Assembly: GCA_013398055.1 (NCBI GenBank)
Contig: VZRS01001524.1
Coordinates: 265,766-329,765, forward strand
DNA: 64,000 bases
Reading direction: 5' to 3'
Source of the DNA: Ifrita kowaldi
Lineage: Eukaryota > Chordata > Aves > Passeriformes > Cinclosomatidae
The number at the start of each line of letters is the position of its first letter. Position 1 is the stretch's first letter. A model generated the notes under the pieces. It ran no database searches, had not been told where the DNA came from, and saw only the letters and a program-made list of their open reading frames with translations. The position numbers were made by a program, and so were the translations under genes. Below, in pieces: positions 41,201-54,192 of this stretch.

Positions 41201-42548
41201 AAATGCATACACTGTCACTTCAATTCATTTACATATTTAGGACCTCATGGCACTTCAGATACCATAAAGTTCTTTACTATTGTTGAATTTACATAAAGCT
41301 TTTTATTCAGATAGAACCATTTTTCAAGGAGACTGAAGGAGCCATACAGTGCTTTTACCAGCTCAGCTCTCAGTCCAAGTTAGACTTACCTCTAGCTTTT
41401 AGAAGGGTAAGGGTAGAAATGCTTTTTTTTTTTTAAGCTAAAAATGAGGATCAAGAAGTTTTATTTACTGTTCTGATTAAACAGATCCTGGGTAAATCCT
41501 GTCTGGTTTACAGATTCTCATCATCTCAGGTTACTGCTATAGAATCTTTTTATGGGATAAGATATAGGTATACAGGATGCTACAGATTTGAAAACTGCTG
41601 CAGACAACTTCTCTATGCATTCACCTTGCAAGATCACCGCTCTATCTGAAGACCTAAAATAATTTGCCACACCACACACAGCCTCACTTACATAGCTAAT
41701 GAAACGATGATTTGCTAAAATAACACCGTATGTCCAGGGGGAAATTTACAAATGTGTAGGTCAATATTAAAACCCGAACAAAAAACCCAAACCACTAAAG
41801 ACCTGAAAATTATGATCTGAAATGTCCAATCCTTTCCTTCAAAAGCAGCAGTATGGTCATTCTAACACAGCAATGTAGCACCTGCATCTATGCAACACAT
41901 GGACATTTGTCCTGGACTTCCAAACAACTGTAAACCATCCAAGATCAGTAACAGCAGCTTTAACCAAACTCATAGATCCCAGAAAGTCCTGAACAAACAA
42001 CCAAACTCCTGTTATTCTATCCAGAAGCTTCCAAGCAGAAAAAGAAGACATGGTGCAAAAGAGCAGACTAAGTCAAGAGACCTTCTACGCTTACAGAGAC
42101 CGAATATCAAATACAGATGAAAGCCCAAGTGCTCAAAAGTAGATAAAAGTGGGATCTGCATGTATTGTTCCTGCATGTATTTCAATGTCAGCATCTATTC
42201 CACCTAACTGACTGTTGGGGTCATGCCAAAATGACCACCTGTGGCCAGGTACCTGTCTTAAAGACACCAGCCTCTCCAGTACAGAGACGTGAGCAGTCAT
42301 ATCCATCTTATACAGAGCTGGGAACCAGGAAGTCTGAATCATCAGCCCAGAATTTGAGTGACCAAAAAAGGAATCCAAATCCCTTGCCATGACTGGGTTT
42401 TATTGTGCACGATGACTTGATATGCAGTTTGTTGCCTCAAAGAAGGAGAAAGCTTTCTACAGGAGGAAAGGCACCTCTGATTCAGACCAGCTCTGAAACC
42501 ATCTAATCACGAACAGATATATCTATGGGTTTTAACCAATAAAAGGCT

Positions 42549-42573
42549 TAATAAATAAATAAATAAAAATAAA
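42549..42573. repeat. AAAT-type microsatellite
   Basis: A short tetranucleotide array of TAAA units, slightly interrupted near its end. A related array lies 125 bases to the right. Confidence 0.9.
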
Positions 42574-42698
42574 CATCTTCTCATCAGTACTGTCCAGAGG
42601 TTTGTTTGCTGGGCACAATATCTGTCCACATCAAGTGCATGTTTTTTCTCATCTTCTGCTGCTACTTCTATAAAACTGTCAATGTTCAGACAAGTAAA

Positions 42699-42734
42699 AT
42701 AGTAAATAAATAAAGAGACAAGTAAATAAAGAGA
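42699..42734. repeat. Compound AAAT/GAGA microsatellite
   Basis: Two imperfect copies of a GTAAATAAA…GAGA unit lie in tandem. The unit resembles the TAAA array at 42549, so both may have arisen from the same A-rich seed. Confidence 0.75.
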
Positions 42735-43844
42735 TCTTCTCTGCAAGTCAACTGCTTTTGGCTTATAGCTATGAAAAGCAGAAACCATCTTTGTTTTTTC
42801 CTCCCCATACTGGAAGAAATTGAACTTTGCCCTCTCAATAAGACTGAGTCAACAGGATGAGTGGAATACAAGCCCAGAGATCAAGTGGCCTCAGAAATCT
42901 CTGTTTTGAACATCTACACTAAAAGGCTGACAAGAAGCAACAAAAACAATACCTGAATTTTAACAAGCTCAGTGCTTACCCCACACTCTAAACAGAACCT
43001 GTTTTCAAAGTGTGATGTTACGTATTAAACTCAGCTGTTAGTCTAATATTGACACGTGAAAAACAACTAACCCACCTTCCACTAGACCACAGGCCATTCT
43101 ACCACAGCTCAGTGTTGCCATCATCACAGTGAAGTTATCTCAAAGTAAGATTGCTTAAACCAGAAATTCCAGGTGCATAAACCTAGACAAACATTTTTTC
43201 AGAGTATTTTCAAGAAGTTGGGGATCTGAGACTTTTGAAATGCTTGGCCCCAGTTTCCTAAATACATAACAATCATTTAAAGTGCAGCTTAGCACTTAAG
43301 ATAGATGGTTTGCACTAACATGGTTCCACTGCTGTATTTCCCCCTTTTATAACCTGTTAACATTATTACCACTAATTTATAGGGCAAAAGAAATTTAGCA
43401 GCTGAAAAAGTGAGCTTGTCCTTAGGCAAATATTTGGTGGTTTTTAAATGAGACTTCAAATTAACCCTGTTTACCTAACACAGCAGGTTCTCCTTGAACG
43501 TTTTACATGAAAAACACCACTTAAAGTTTATTTACATCTTCCTTTAAAAAAAAAAGCATATTGCAAAACACACTTAATGGAGGAGAAACTGATGGTGGGA
43601 GTATGTAACCATACAACACCTGGCCAGAGTGCCACAGTACAGCATTTTCCCCGTGCCCTGCCTGATCTTCCATTCCTCTGAACCCAGCAGTCCAGCCCTG
43701 AAACACAGTAACAGCCATACATGGGAAATAACAGACACAGACCTAAATGGAATTAAAATCTCAGAATTATTTAAGGAAAATAGGGACTGGAAAGATTATT
43801 TCGGATCAATTGCCAGGAAAATGGACACATGCTCCCTCCTCTTG

Positions 43845-44420
43845 GAATCACAGAGTGATAGAATGGTTTATGTTGGAAGGGACCTTAAAGATCATCTAGT
43901 TCCAACGGCCCTGCCATAGGCAGAGACATCTCTCACTACTCCAGGTTGCTCAAAGCCCCATCCAACCAGGCCTTAAACACTGCCAGGGACGGGGCATCCA
44001 CAACTTCCCTGGGCAACCTGTTCCAGTACCTCACCACCCTCACAGTAAAGAATTTCTTCCATATATCTAACTCAAACTTCTTCTCTTTCAGTTTGAACCC
44101 ATTACTCCTTGTTCTGTCACTACACTTCCTGAATGAAGAGTCCCTCTCTGGCTTTCTTGTAGGCCCCCTTCAGATACTCTCAGGCCTCCATGCAACCTTC
44201 TCTTCTCCAGGCTGTCCAGCCCAAACTTTCTCAGCTTTGCTTCATAAGGAAGATGTTCTAGTCCCCTTATTAACTACGTGGCCTCCTCTGGACTTGCTGA
44301 TGTCTCCAGCCTGTCAGTGTCCCTGTGGATGGCATCCCTTCCCTGCAGGGTGTCGGCCACACCACACAGCTCGGTGCCCTCAGTGAACTGGCTGAGGGTG
44401 CTCTCTCCCAGGCACTGCAT
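43845..44420 (-). mobile_element. CR1 LINE fragment, longer 3' portion, minus orientation
   Basis: This CR1 copy begins on the plus strand with GAATCACAGAGTGATAGAAT and GTTGGAAGGGACCTTAAAG, the complement of the retrotransposon's 3' end. It continues through GGCATCCACAACTTCCCTGG, CAACCTGTTCCAGTACCTCA and AAGAATTTCTTCC. Beyond about 44215 it includes CTTCTCCAGGCTGTCCAGCC and a stretch about a competitor-like internal CR1 segment, CAGCTCGGTGCCCTCAGTGA, so it reaches further 5' than most short avian copies. The left edge is clear. The right edge is uncertain: similarity fades after GGCTGAGGGTGCTCTCTCCC, and 44420-44490 may also belong to it. Small plus-strand frames over this interval are antisense to the element and are not genes. 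Confidence 0.92.
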
Positions 44421-47400
44421 CCTACCAGTCCTTTCCACACGGGCTGGGAGCCTTCCCCAGCTGAAGCCATCCAAAGGCATTTACAGGTGAGGAGGAGATC
44501 CTTATGGCTCCTCCTTCCTGCCCTCCCCCATGTATCTGTGATAACCATGAACTGTACAACACAGACTGGATAACAAAAATTACACTATTTCCTTCCTTTC
44601 CTTCACAGCCTTTGCCTTCTACTCTTTCTTTTCACAGCTACCATTTCTTTTCTCAGTCAAACCCCATCTTACTTCCTTCAGTCTCTACAAGAAAAGTGAC
44701 CACAAACTTACTGGTTCACATCACTATCTTGAATATGCATCAGGGTGTACAAGAACACTTTTACTAGTCTTTGTTTCGTATCTTTTTTTCATTATAACCT
44801 TCTTGGGGCTGCATCACTTGGGCCTTCACAATCCATTCTGCTTGACTCACAAAGCAGCCAAGCTTGGCTATTCCTGTCTGTATAAACACCACATGTCACT
44901 AGGTCATCACAGCAGAAGTCCATGTTGTAGGAAGATAAAACACATCAGGCTTGTAAACACACAAGTGTTGTCCTGTTTGACCAGATAGTACCAAGTGTGC
45001 AATCACAGTGACGCCCAGCCCTGTGAACCTTGTACGGAGCCAATTATAGGTGCAGGAAAAAAAGAAGTACACACACCAAAAAAGTTTATAAAAAAAGAAG
45101 TGCTGGTCTTGAAAGATTGAAAGAGAATTACCACCAGAAAGCTACCTGTATTCTTAGGTGAAAAATATATTTTTTTTCAAAAAAATATGGCTTTAATTAA
45201 ATACTACCTGTGTTTGTGGTGAGCTTTTCAATAAAAAATTACTTTTGTGGTAGGCATCGTGTAGCTATGCTGTAGCCCTCAAATCAAAAAACTTTTGTCT
45301 TTCGGGGTTATTCTTTCAACCTAAAATTGAATTTCAGGCCCCTTCTTGTGCCTAGGTGCAATAGCATTCCAAAAGAAACCTATAAGCAGTAATACAGAAG
45401 TAAAGAACAGTTTTTTGTTATGTCAGAAATTATTTGCAAGTTAAAATGCTTTTTGTACTTACCCAGTTTTTAATTAAAAGCTAATTTGGGGGTTATGTGA
45501 GCATGTCAATATTACTTTGCACCTCCTAAACTGGAGGGTTCTGTGGGATTTTTTTTTTTTCTTTTTAAACCTTGGGTTTGGGTAGTCCACTCTATTAAAA
45601 TAAAGAAAGTCTAAAGGGCATTACCCATACAAAGAGCTGAAGGTCACTATCCAACTGTGCTCATTATCTCATTATATGGTCTAATTCAGTAATGTGTTTT
45701 CTTCCTGGATGTGATAATTAGCTTTCTTTGTTTCTTTGTGTTTCTTTGTTTTTAACAAAAACTTGGAGATACTGGAATCTTTTAAGGAAACAGTGAATCA
45801 TTTTGGAAGGCTGTGTGCAATAAGAATCAAAGTTACGACCCTTTCTAGTTCTTAAAATTTCATGGCCTCCACTTCCCAAAGCAATCTGCTCTTGGATCCC
45901 TGTTTTCAGGAAACCAGCTCCTAAAAAAGTATGAGTACCAATAAACTGAAATTTTCTGGTGAGAAACATCTCAATATACAGATTCAGAAAATGAAAATTC
46001 ATTCTAAATAAGCCACAAAATCCACAGAGAGACTATGTGTTCCCTTTCCACTGAGGATTGAAATCATGGTAATATACTCACAGCTTAATCAAGTTAGGGC
46101 CAGTATGTATACTGTAACACAGCCAAGTCCTGGAATCATTACCTTAAACCCAGAATACATGCTAAAGACTTTAGCAGCACATGCTGCCTTCAATTCCCAT
46201 TGAAATCTGTAGATTCTTGCAGGGATGTTGGGGTTTTATTATCTCACAGGGTCAAGCTCTTAGTCCTTAATCAGGCAAGAATCCAGATGAAGTCCATGGG
46301 AGATTTGCCAGAGAAAGGACTAAATGGAGAGTGAGAAAGGATGACTCTAAACAAGTTGGGAGCAGATCTTTATACAGAGCAGAGAGCTTGCATATTGTAC
46401 GCCTGATTCATAGGGAGTAATTTAGCTCACGCAGATGGCAGCCACATGTGAAAAGATTTGGCCGTATGTATCCTATACTTGTGCCTCGTCCTCGCTGAAA
46501 AGAACAAGGCTCATCAGCAGACAGGCATCAGTTCGATTATTTAAAATGTAAATTTTGACAGAATAAATCCAGAAATGAGATTTTCAAAACTCTTACAGTA
46601 ACATAAAGGGATATATATTCAATTGTAAAATAAAACACTTACTAACTAGCATCCTTGAGGTTCTTTTCTGCCCACCAGCAATAAAACAAACCCCATGCCG
46701 AAACAAAATCATTCTCGATGAAAAAGTAAAATTGCTCACTTAGGAAATGTCTCTCAAAAGGCCATCTGCAACATCAGAGCTCTGAAATGAATCACTCACG
46801 AATGTATCTCTTTCCGTTCCCCTTGAGGTAAAGTTCTCTTTAAGGAGTTTCTTACTAAATGCCACCACTCACTCATCTTCTTTCTATCTAGGCAACAACT
46901 CACACTTTGCTCACTACAGCCCTTCTTCCCTGCCAAAACACCAAAAGATTTTCTCCTCCTTGACTTCCTTTTGTTCATTTCTTCCCTTATTAAGCACAGG
47001 CCCCTTGTGTTATCCTACAGGATTTCTCCCCATACAGTTCTACAAGGGCAACTGAAGAAACAGAGATGTGGTTCCACAAGAGTTAACTGATTCCATATTT
47101 TCTTAATGTACTGCCCAGCTGCTTGTTAGCGGTAACCAGAAGGAGCACGCACGTTGGCAGTTAGCTGCTAAATGCATTTTCAAAACTAATAAGAAGCTGA
47201 AAACAATTCAAGCTCTGGACATGAGTACAGCATATACTCCCAGGCGAGCAGCAGATATAAAAGGAAAACTGAGATGTACTCTATATGAAATCACAATGGC
47301 TCTTCTCCTCAACTAATCTTTTATTAACTTTTTTTTTTTAAGGGAAGTTGGGGAAAGGAGTTTTAACTCAGGAAATAAGTAACTTGTGCCCAATGCTAAC

Positions 47401-50400
47401 ATAGCCTTTATAAGATGTATCTTAGTATCATTGCTGCACGGAAAAAAGTCTCAGGGAACCTCAAAGCTGATTCAGGTTTCACAAAATATAAAACGTTCAC
47501 ACACAAATCTGAAGTACTTCCCTTTCAGAGACCCCACAAGTGTAGAAATCCATCTTTCTCTATGGCAAGGGTTCAACTCCCATTTAAGGGCTTGCATGAA
47601 GGCAGCATGAGCCCCCTTGACACTACAGACAGCAGGGAACACGGAACTGACTGCCGGCAATGGAGGACAGTTCCTTGTTTTTTCCAGTACATGAAAACTC
47701 CTGTTGCTCCTTCTTCAACAAGCAAACAAACAAACAAGACTTCAGGAAAAATATGCAGGTAGATTCTGTAAAAACTAACCACAAAACGCTAACTAAATGT
47801 AAAAGTGCAAGATCACAGAAGCTTTCTTGTCCCCTGACTTAACTGGAAGCAGATATCTCAGTGAGCAGGATGACTTTTTGCTTCCAACAGAAAGAACAAC
47901 CAACAGCCCAGCCCTAGATAAGGGGTAAGCAGTGAGAAACCTTTCAGTGAGACTTTCAAAGTGACTTGGCAACACTTAGAACAGCACTATTTGTTTTCAA
48001 GTACAATCAGTAAAGGATAGTGTTATTCAGAAAACAGTCACAATATCCTGGAACTTACTAGATGCAAAATAACTTTGCAGTGCAGTCAGCAGTCTGAGGG
48101 GCCTCATACACGCTTTGCAAGCTTTCAAACAGTCCCCCAGAAAGGTGGGGGAATGAGTAATCTCTCTTCCTGCTAAACATTCAAAGTACACATAAAAGCT
48201 ATCATTGAGTCAGCACTTGGTTGTGGCAATTCATCTGGTTTGCTGGAATTTATAACAGCCTGAAAGTGGCCACTGCTATGCATCTTACATAGCCCCTTTT
48301 TTTTTTTAATTACTACTATTATTTTTGTAGAAGAAAATACCATTTAAGCAACCCACTTCAACATATTTGTGATTAGGAGGTAATATCAGATTTTGAGGAA
48401 AAAACAAGAGCTAGGAACTGAAAAAACTTAGATATTAAACAAGCGGCATCTTAATATGAACAAAAAACCAAGCAGACAAAGAAACTAATGCAGGGCCCAG
48501 TTAAACTACATGGCTGGGTAGAGTTTAACAAGCTCAAATGTTTCAGGCTTGCATTTGCTTACACTGTGGCATAACACCCTGACTGTGAAGGGTTCCAGCT
48601 CAGAGCCCAGAGAAGCACTGTTGCCTCTCATTCATTGAACAGTTTTCATAGGAAAAGTATAAAAGTTTCAACATTGCATTGTACAGTGGCACATTTCCTT
48701 TTTGTAATGTATTGCATATCACTGTAGGAAAGTAGTTGGCAAACCCTTGTTATGGGTAGAATTACATAAGTTACATGAACAAAAAAAAGTGCTTCTGTCA
48801 GCTTTTTCATGTACTTTTGGGTAGGGATGTATAGCTATGCCAGTAAATCAAATCGTTTTGTTGCCATATGTTCCAATTCTGACAGGCTATGTTTTACTTT
48901 GTGGTTATGTCTGACTGTGCCACCAGGTGAACCACAGATCAACTTGCTCAAAATACTAGAACAATACTTCGATACTCTACTTCTGTAAGAGGAAATTCAT
49001 TTTCCTCTAGTACAAACATGAGCTGCTGCAAAAATGGGAGGCTCCACTACCCCCGCCACACACTTTCAAGGGTCCCTTATTTGTTCTAGCAATCATGATG
49101 GTTCAGAGAAAACCAGCCACTTCTAGGACTTCAAAAGCTCTCATGTGAGCACACAGGAGCCAGGCTGAAACTTATTCTTCCCATCAGCGGACCAGCGGTT
49201 TAAATTCATTGAATGGAATGGAAGTTAACACCCATTCTTTCACTAATACCTCATGAGATCTGTGGTAATTTACTGGCCCTACAATGCAGAGGCAGTCTTA
49301 ACATGACACTGCAAGGCAAGTTACTTGGTGAAGCATAAGCCTGAGGGTATCCTGCTTTAGAAAAGCCACCACCTCCTACTGACCAACTGAAGCGCGGTAT
49401 CAACATTTTCTAACTGGATACAAAGAACTGAATAACAAACACCCCCACTCCCTCCCCCAAGGACAGCACAGACCTGACTCATGCTCAGAGAGAACCCAGG
49501 CAGAGCAGTTCGGCAGTCCCATTACTGACAGCCCTACCACCAGTGCCACAAGTTTGGCTGGAAAAGAACCAAGTTCTTGTTGAGGACAAACACCTTTTTA
49601 TCTGGATAACAAGGCTACAGTAACTAATTGAATATATTCAGAAATACAACACAGAAGTGTACTCCCACCTACTGATTTTTTAACTATGCTTACTACTAAG
49701 CATTAACAGTTAGTTAGTCCCCTTGGATAGTTTACTGCAGTTTTCATTCATCATAAATGCAGAGAGACCCCATATGTCACCCACAACACACTGTTCAGCC
49801 ATTGTATGAAAAAAAAAATGTTTGTCTTTAAAGCTTCCAATGTAACTGCACCGTTGTATTTAAATGTTCTTTGAGATCATTCAGGATATTACAAAGATGG
49901 TTGTTTAAAAAGTCTCTTCCAGCTGTTCTATGTGTATATTAGGAGCATTACAAAGACATCAAATACTCATTAGTGATGAGATCATCCTAACTAAAAAAAA
50001 CATACTAATACACATCTTGGATACAGACAATTACAGTGAGGTATTGAACACAGGAGGAAGAACATACCCCCAAGTAAAGGGGGGAGCAGAGAGCATCGCA
50101 CTCATTGCAGGGTCCCACCAAAAGTGAGCAATAGCCTGATTTCCCTTCACTGGCACCACAGCCCTCACACAGCAGGTTCTCAGTAAAACCCTCTTCAACA
50201 CCACCAGCCGTGGCCTATTTAACAAAATAGCCCAGAGGACCTAACAAGAAGCAGCTTTAAAGAAAAAGCAAACAAACCCATGTGTCACCAATGGAGAAGG
50301 AATGCCAAAAGACTTCAGACCAGAACACGACTTTTGTTACCATCTCAGGACATGAACCCTAGGATTAAATCCATTAAGAAAGAGGACCTGTGCTACACCA

Positions 50401-52660
50401 TCTTCAAATTTCTGCCCTTAAATCTTCCTAGAGACACACTGCTATACAACTGTATCAGGATCTGACACCTACTGACTGGTTTAGAATGGAATTAAAGGGA
50501 AGAAGACACAGCAAATCTGCAGAAAGTTATGGTCTGAACATGAACCTGTTCTGCCTGCAGCACTTGTAGCCCACCAAGCAGCAAACCAAATCCTCAGAAA
50601 AGCATTCCAGCAAGAGATGCCACCAGAGAGCACGGGGACACCAGTATACAGGCTGGTTCCTTCCAAAAATTTAAGGAAAGCAACTGGAACAAGATGACAA
50701 CGCAGGTATCAGAACTGAATCAACTTAATTAGTTCAGTCAACTAGCACAAAAAATGTTGATTGCTCCAATTAAATTACTTCAGTCCACTAGGCCAAAAAA
50801 AGCACTGATTCATTGCTCAGAAATTCTCCCTGGTAAATCCCGATTTCACTCCACTTCTTCTTTGAGCAATCTTGTCAAATCATAAACAGTTACATGAATG
50901 CTTGACCCATAAAACCATCTCAAGTGCATTATTATTTCTCTGGAGAAAGAGGGAAGATGCATTCTAGGACTCTTCAAGGCAGAAAAAATTAAAGGAGTTC
51001 TTTGTTAGCAACTTTTACTGGAAATGTTTTAGACAATTTTTTTGGTTAATCCTTTACACAGTGCTTGTGTAATGTTGAAACAAAGAGAAGGATAAGCTGG
51101 TTTGATTTTCTCTGCATACAAGAAGATTTTAACAACACCATTAAGCAGTTCAATACTCAGAACTGTTTCATTAGAATTCTTTTCTCCTGAATCATATCAA
51201 TAAAGTAGAAGCTCAGTCTAGTATTTACAAGAGCTGACTTATAGGCTTCATGCTGCAAATATACTTTTGAGATCAAGTGTATCAGAGACCTAGAATCAAG
51301 TAACTTTAATTTTTTAAATTATTTTATTCAAAATCAACCATCACAAAGGCTTAAACATTGTTTTATCTTGGACATGAAACTGCTGAAGAAAACCTTAGCT
51401 TTGCTAATTTCAAAAAATAAAAGAGATTTCACGAGAACACAAGTAACACAACCAGATCTTTTTCAGGGTTACTTTTATTTTTCTGTTACTGGCATGAAGC
51501 AATCCTTATTCTGACATTTCAGTTACTTTTTTTCCCCTGGTAAAGAAACCATTACTAAATTCAGATAACTGGCCTTTTAACAGGAGGCACTGCAGAAGCA
51601 TTTGTAAAGTATTACAATTAAGACGATTGTAATCTTCTGAAAAATCTCAGAGACCTTCCTACGATGCAAACTTGAGCTCTCTTACTTCCACCTGTGATGG
51701 CAAATGCAATCACAGAGATCAAACATTAGCACTGGGAGAATGAAAATGAATGCAGCGAACAATATGGCCATGAGCACTATTTTAGCAAGAAAAATAACTA
51801 CTACTGGCCTAGTTCCAGAAAGCAACTGAGACAAGTAATTTCCAAAGTAATCTCTGAACAGTTTTCTTGCCAATTTACTCAAATACCCATTACTTTTTCA
51901 GCTTGAAGGTGAAAATATCCCACAGAAAAATTAATTACCGCTTTGAACTCATTAGTGCTATAAAAGAATATTTTGCCAGACTGACCTAACATTTCAAAGC
52001 AGAAGATACAGAAATCTGGCAACTTTTACAAGTTATATAGTTTAACAAATCACCTCCAAAGTCAAAGTCTACCCTTATGCAGGAAACTGAAGCCACACAT
52101 TAACTTGTATCATGTTGCTCAAACTATGCATGGGATTTAACACAGTTCTACCTGCTGCTGTAAGTTGTCTCCCAATGATGCAAGAAAAGAGTTGCATTTC
52201 ACCTGAAAATTCTTTTTAGTACAGTCTCAGATTTCCCACTTCCTTGCTTTGGTATGATTGATTCTACTTCCTGCAAAAATAGTGATTTTTTTTTTTTTTA
52301 ATAAGGATTGGCATGGCAAGTAGAGAAAAAAAGAAGTAACTCGGTGAGTTAAGACACTTCTCAGAACATCATAATTAATCTATGACTTGCCAAAACTTCA
52401 ACCACCTTGTTCCTTATCAGAGATCACAACAAACTTCTGCAGTTCAGCACCCATGAGTCTAAAAACAAGCAAAACAGGCAAAAAGTCTGACAGTCCCTTA
52501 AATAAAACCTTTGCCATTTTCCTACCTCCAAAAAGGCCAGGGGTAGGTTTTGAAGAATTAAGAGACAACAGCAGTTTGCAACAATGTGATCCAAGTACTT
52601 TGAAGGGATTACCTTGGCTCTTCAAACAGTCCTGCATGGAAGACGCCAGGGTTGAACACA

Positions 52661-52752
52661 TCTGTTTTACATATCAAGAGACCAAGACTGAGAGATGAAA
52701 TAACTCATAGGGAGATCACAGAGAAAGTCACAAATCCAGATTACAAGCCTTT
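52661..52752 (-). mobile_element. MIR-like ancient SINE fragment, minus orientation
   Basis: On the plus strand TCTGTTTTACATATCAAGAG, then a diverged GACCAAGACTGAGAGATGAA, ATAACTC and GATCACAGAGAAAGTCACAA follow the order of the reverse complement of MIR: the TTTACAGATGAGGAAACTGAG region, the TAAGTAACTTGCC region and the GGTCACACAG region. The same order of blocks over about 90 bases makes chance similarity less likely than for the shorter copy at 5150. The divergence is high and the ends are approximate. Confidence 0.5.
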
Positions 52753-53741
52753 CATCTTTCAGTCAAAAGCAGAGGCTCATAGATTAGCCCTATTCATTTA
52801 ATACAGCTATAGCCATCAGGCATGGGGACTCCACAAGGAGAACAGGTCCAGCTGGTGGACCAGCATCCCTGCACCCTCCTTCAGGACTCCCTGCTCATGG
52901 CTGAGCCACAGCTGGAAGGAGCTGCTCTGACAGCCCTAACTCGCTGCACCCTCTCCCAGAGGTCCTTCAGACACAGGCATTTACAGTCAGTCACACATCG
53001 AGCTGCACAGGGCTGCTGTGCCAGGGCTCTGTGAAGAGTGCACATCACTCCATGGGCAGGAGAAGGCTCCACCATGGTCCTCAGACACAGCAGCACCTGT
53101 CCAGCCATGCCCTGAGCCACAGGGAGCTTTGATGCTACAGAGAAGATGTTCCCAAGAGTAACCAGGAATTGTCCATTTGGACTAAACACACACGTGCACA
53201 AATACATGAAATGTGTGACCATTGCTTTTAAAGTTCTTCATCTTCTACAGATTTCCTTAAAGCAACCCCAAATTTGCAAAATGAACTATGCTAAGCTACT
53301 TCAGCAATAGCTGAATTTTCAAATAACCTTTTCACCTTTATCCACTTTCATACAATTCCTGAAGCCTAAAGAATCACCAAGGCATTGTGACACTAAGTGT
53401 CCACTCACCCCCCACTGATTTTTACACATTAATGGAAGGGACACAACCTTGTGAAGGAAAAAGTCAGCGTGACATAGTAGCTAGAATCAAAGTAACTTGA
53501 GGAGCATCTCTAGTAGGACATATGTATTACTGCTCCACTTAAATTAAAAGTAATAACAAAGAAAAATTTTATTTATTCCAAAATAAATTGCATCAATCTT
53601 CTCTTCCAGACACAAGGCAAATTTAGTGATCCAGGAAATGAAGAAAAAGAAAAGAGGAAAAGAAGTGAAAATAACAATAAAAATAAATTCTTCACTCACT
53701 CTCAGCTCCAACTGTTAAGAAAAATGCATTAATTTAAAATT

Positions 53742-53756
53742 AAAAAAAAAAAAAAA
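53742..53756. repeat. Poly-A run, 15 bases
   Basis: An uninterrupted A run within a generally A-rich stretch (about 53630-53780). No associated retrotransposon body was recognised. Confidence 0.88.
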
Positions 53757-54129
53757 CAGAAGAAAAAACAACCACCAAAACACCAAACCTGCTTCAGATG
53801 AAAGCAAACTTTCTGCTGAAGAGATAAAACAGCAACAAACCCTACATATGTTTCCATCGCCCAACCCCAAATTCCTTCATTTGTTACTTCTCTGCACTAC
53901 TTCCAATAATGAGAGTAATGACATTTTCAGTTTAGTTATTTCCATCCCTGACAGGTAAAATCCCTTTTTTATTAAATGCCTATTAGTAAGTCTCACAGTG
54001 TGGAAGCTGCCAAAAAAAGGAACAATAGCTCCATCTTTTATAAAGTACACTTATGGAGAAAAGCACATTGTGCTTAAAGCAGTTGCACTCCATGGCATTA
54101 TTAAAAACCTTTGCTTTTGTCACCTGGGG

Positions 54130-54192
54130 TCAAAATTTATCCTTGGTGAAATTCCACTGACTTAAAACAAGTTTACACCAAAGAGGAATCCA
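54130..54192. repeat. Possible ancient palindromic (MITE-like) repeat remnant
   Basis: The left arm (around TTATCCTTGGTGAAATTCCA) and the right arm (around GTTTACACCAAAGAGGAA) form an imperfect inverted repeat about a centre near 54164. The pattern of 'ATTTATCCCTGGTG…CCACTGACTT' followed by its complement recurs widely in reptile and bird genomes. A related, weaker version may occur at 16499-16555 (CACCCCTGGCATAATTCCAC, then a TGGCATTAAACCAG arm). I give no family name. Confidence 0.35.

Noticed and set aside
43900..44573. Several plus- and minus-strand ORFs of 60-146 codons
   Set aside because: They fall within or beside the CR1 fragment and represent antisense or degenerate retroelement sequence.
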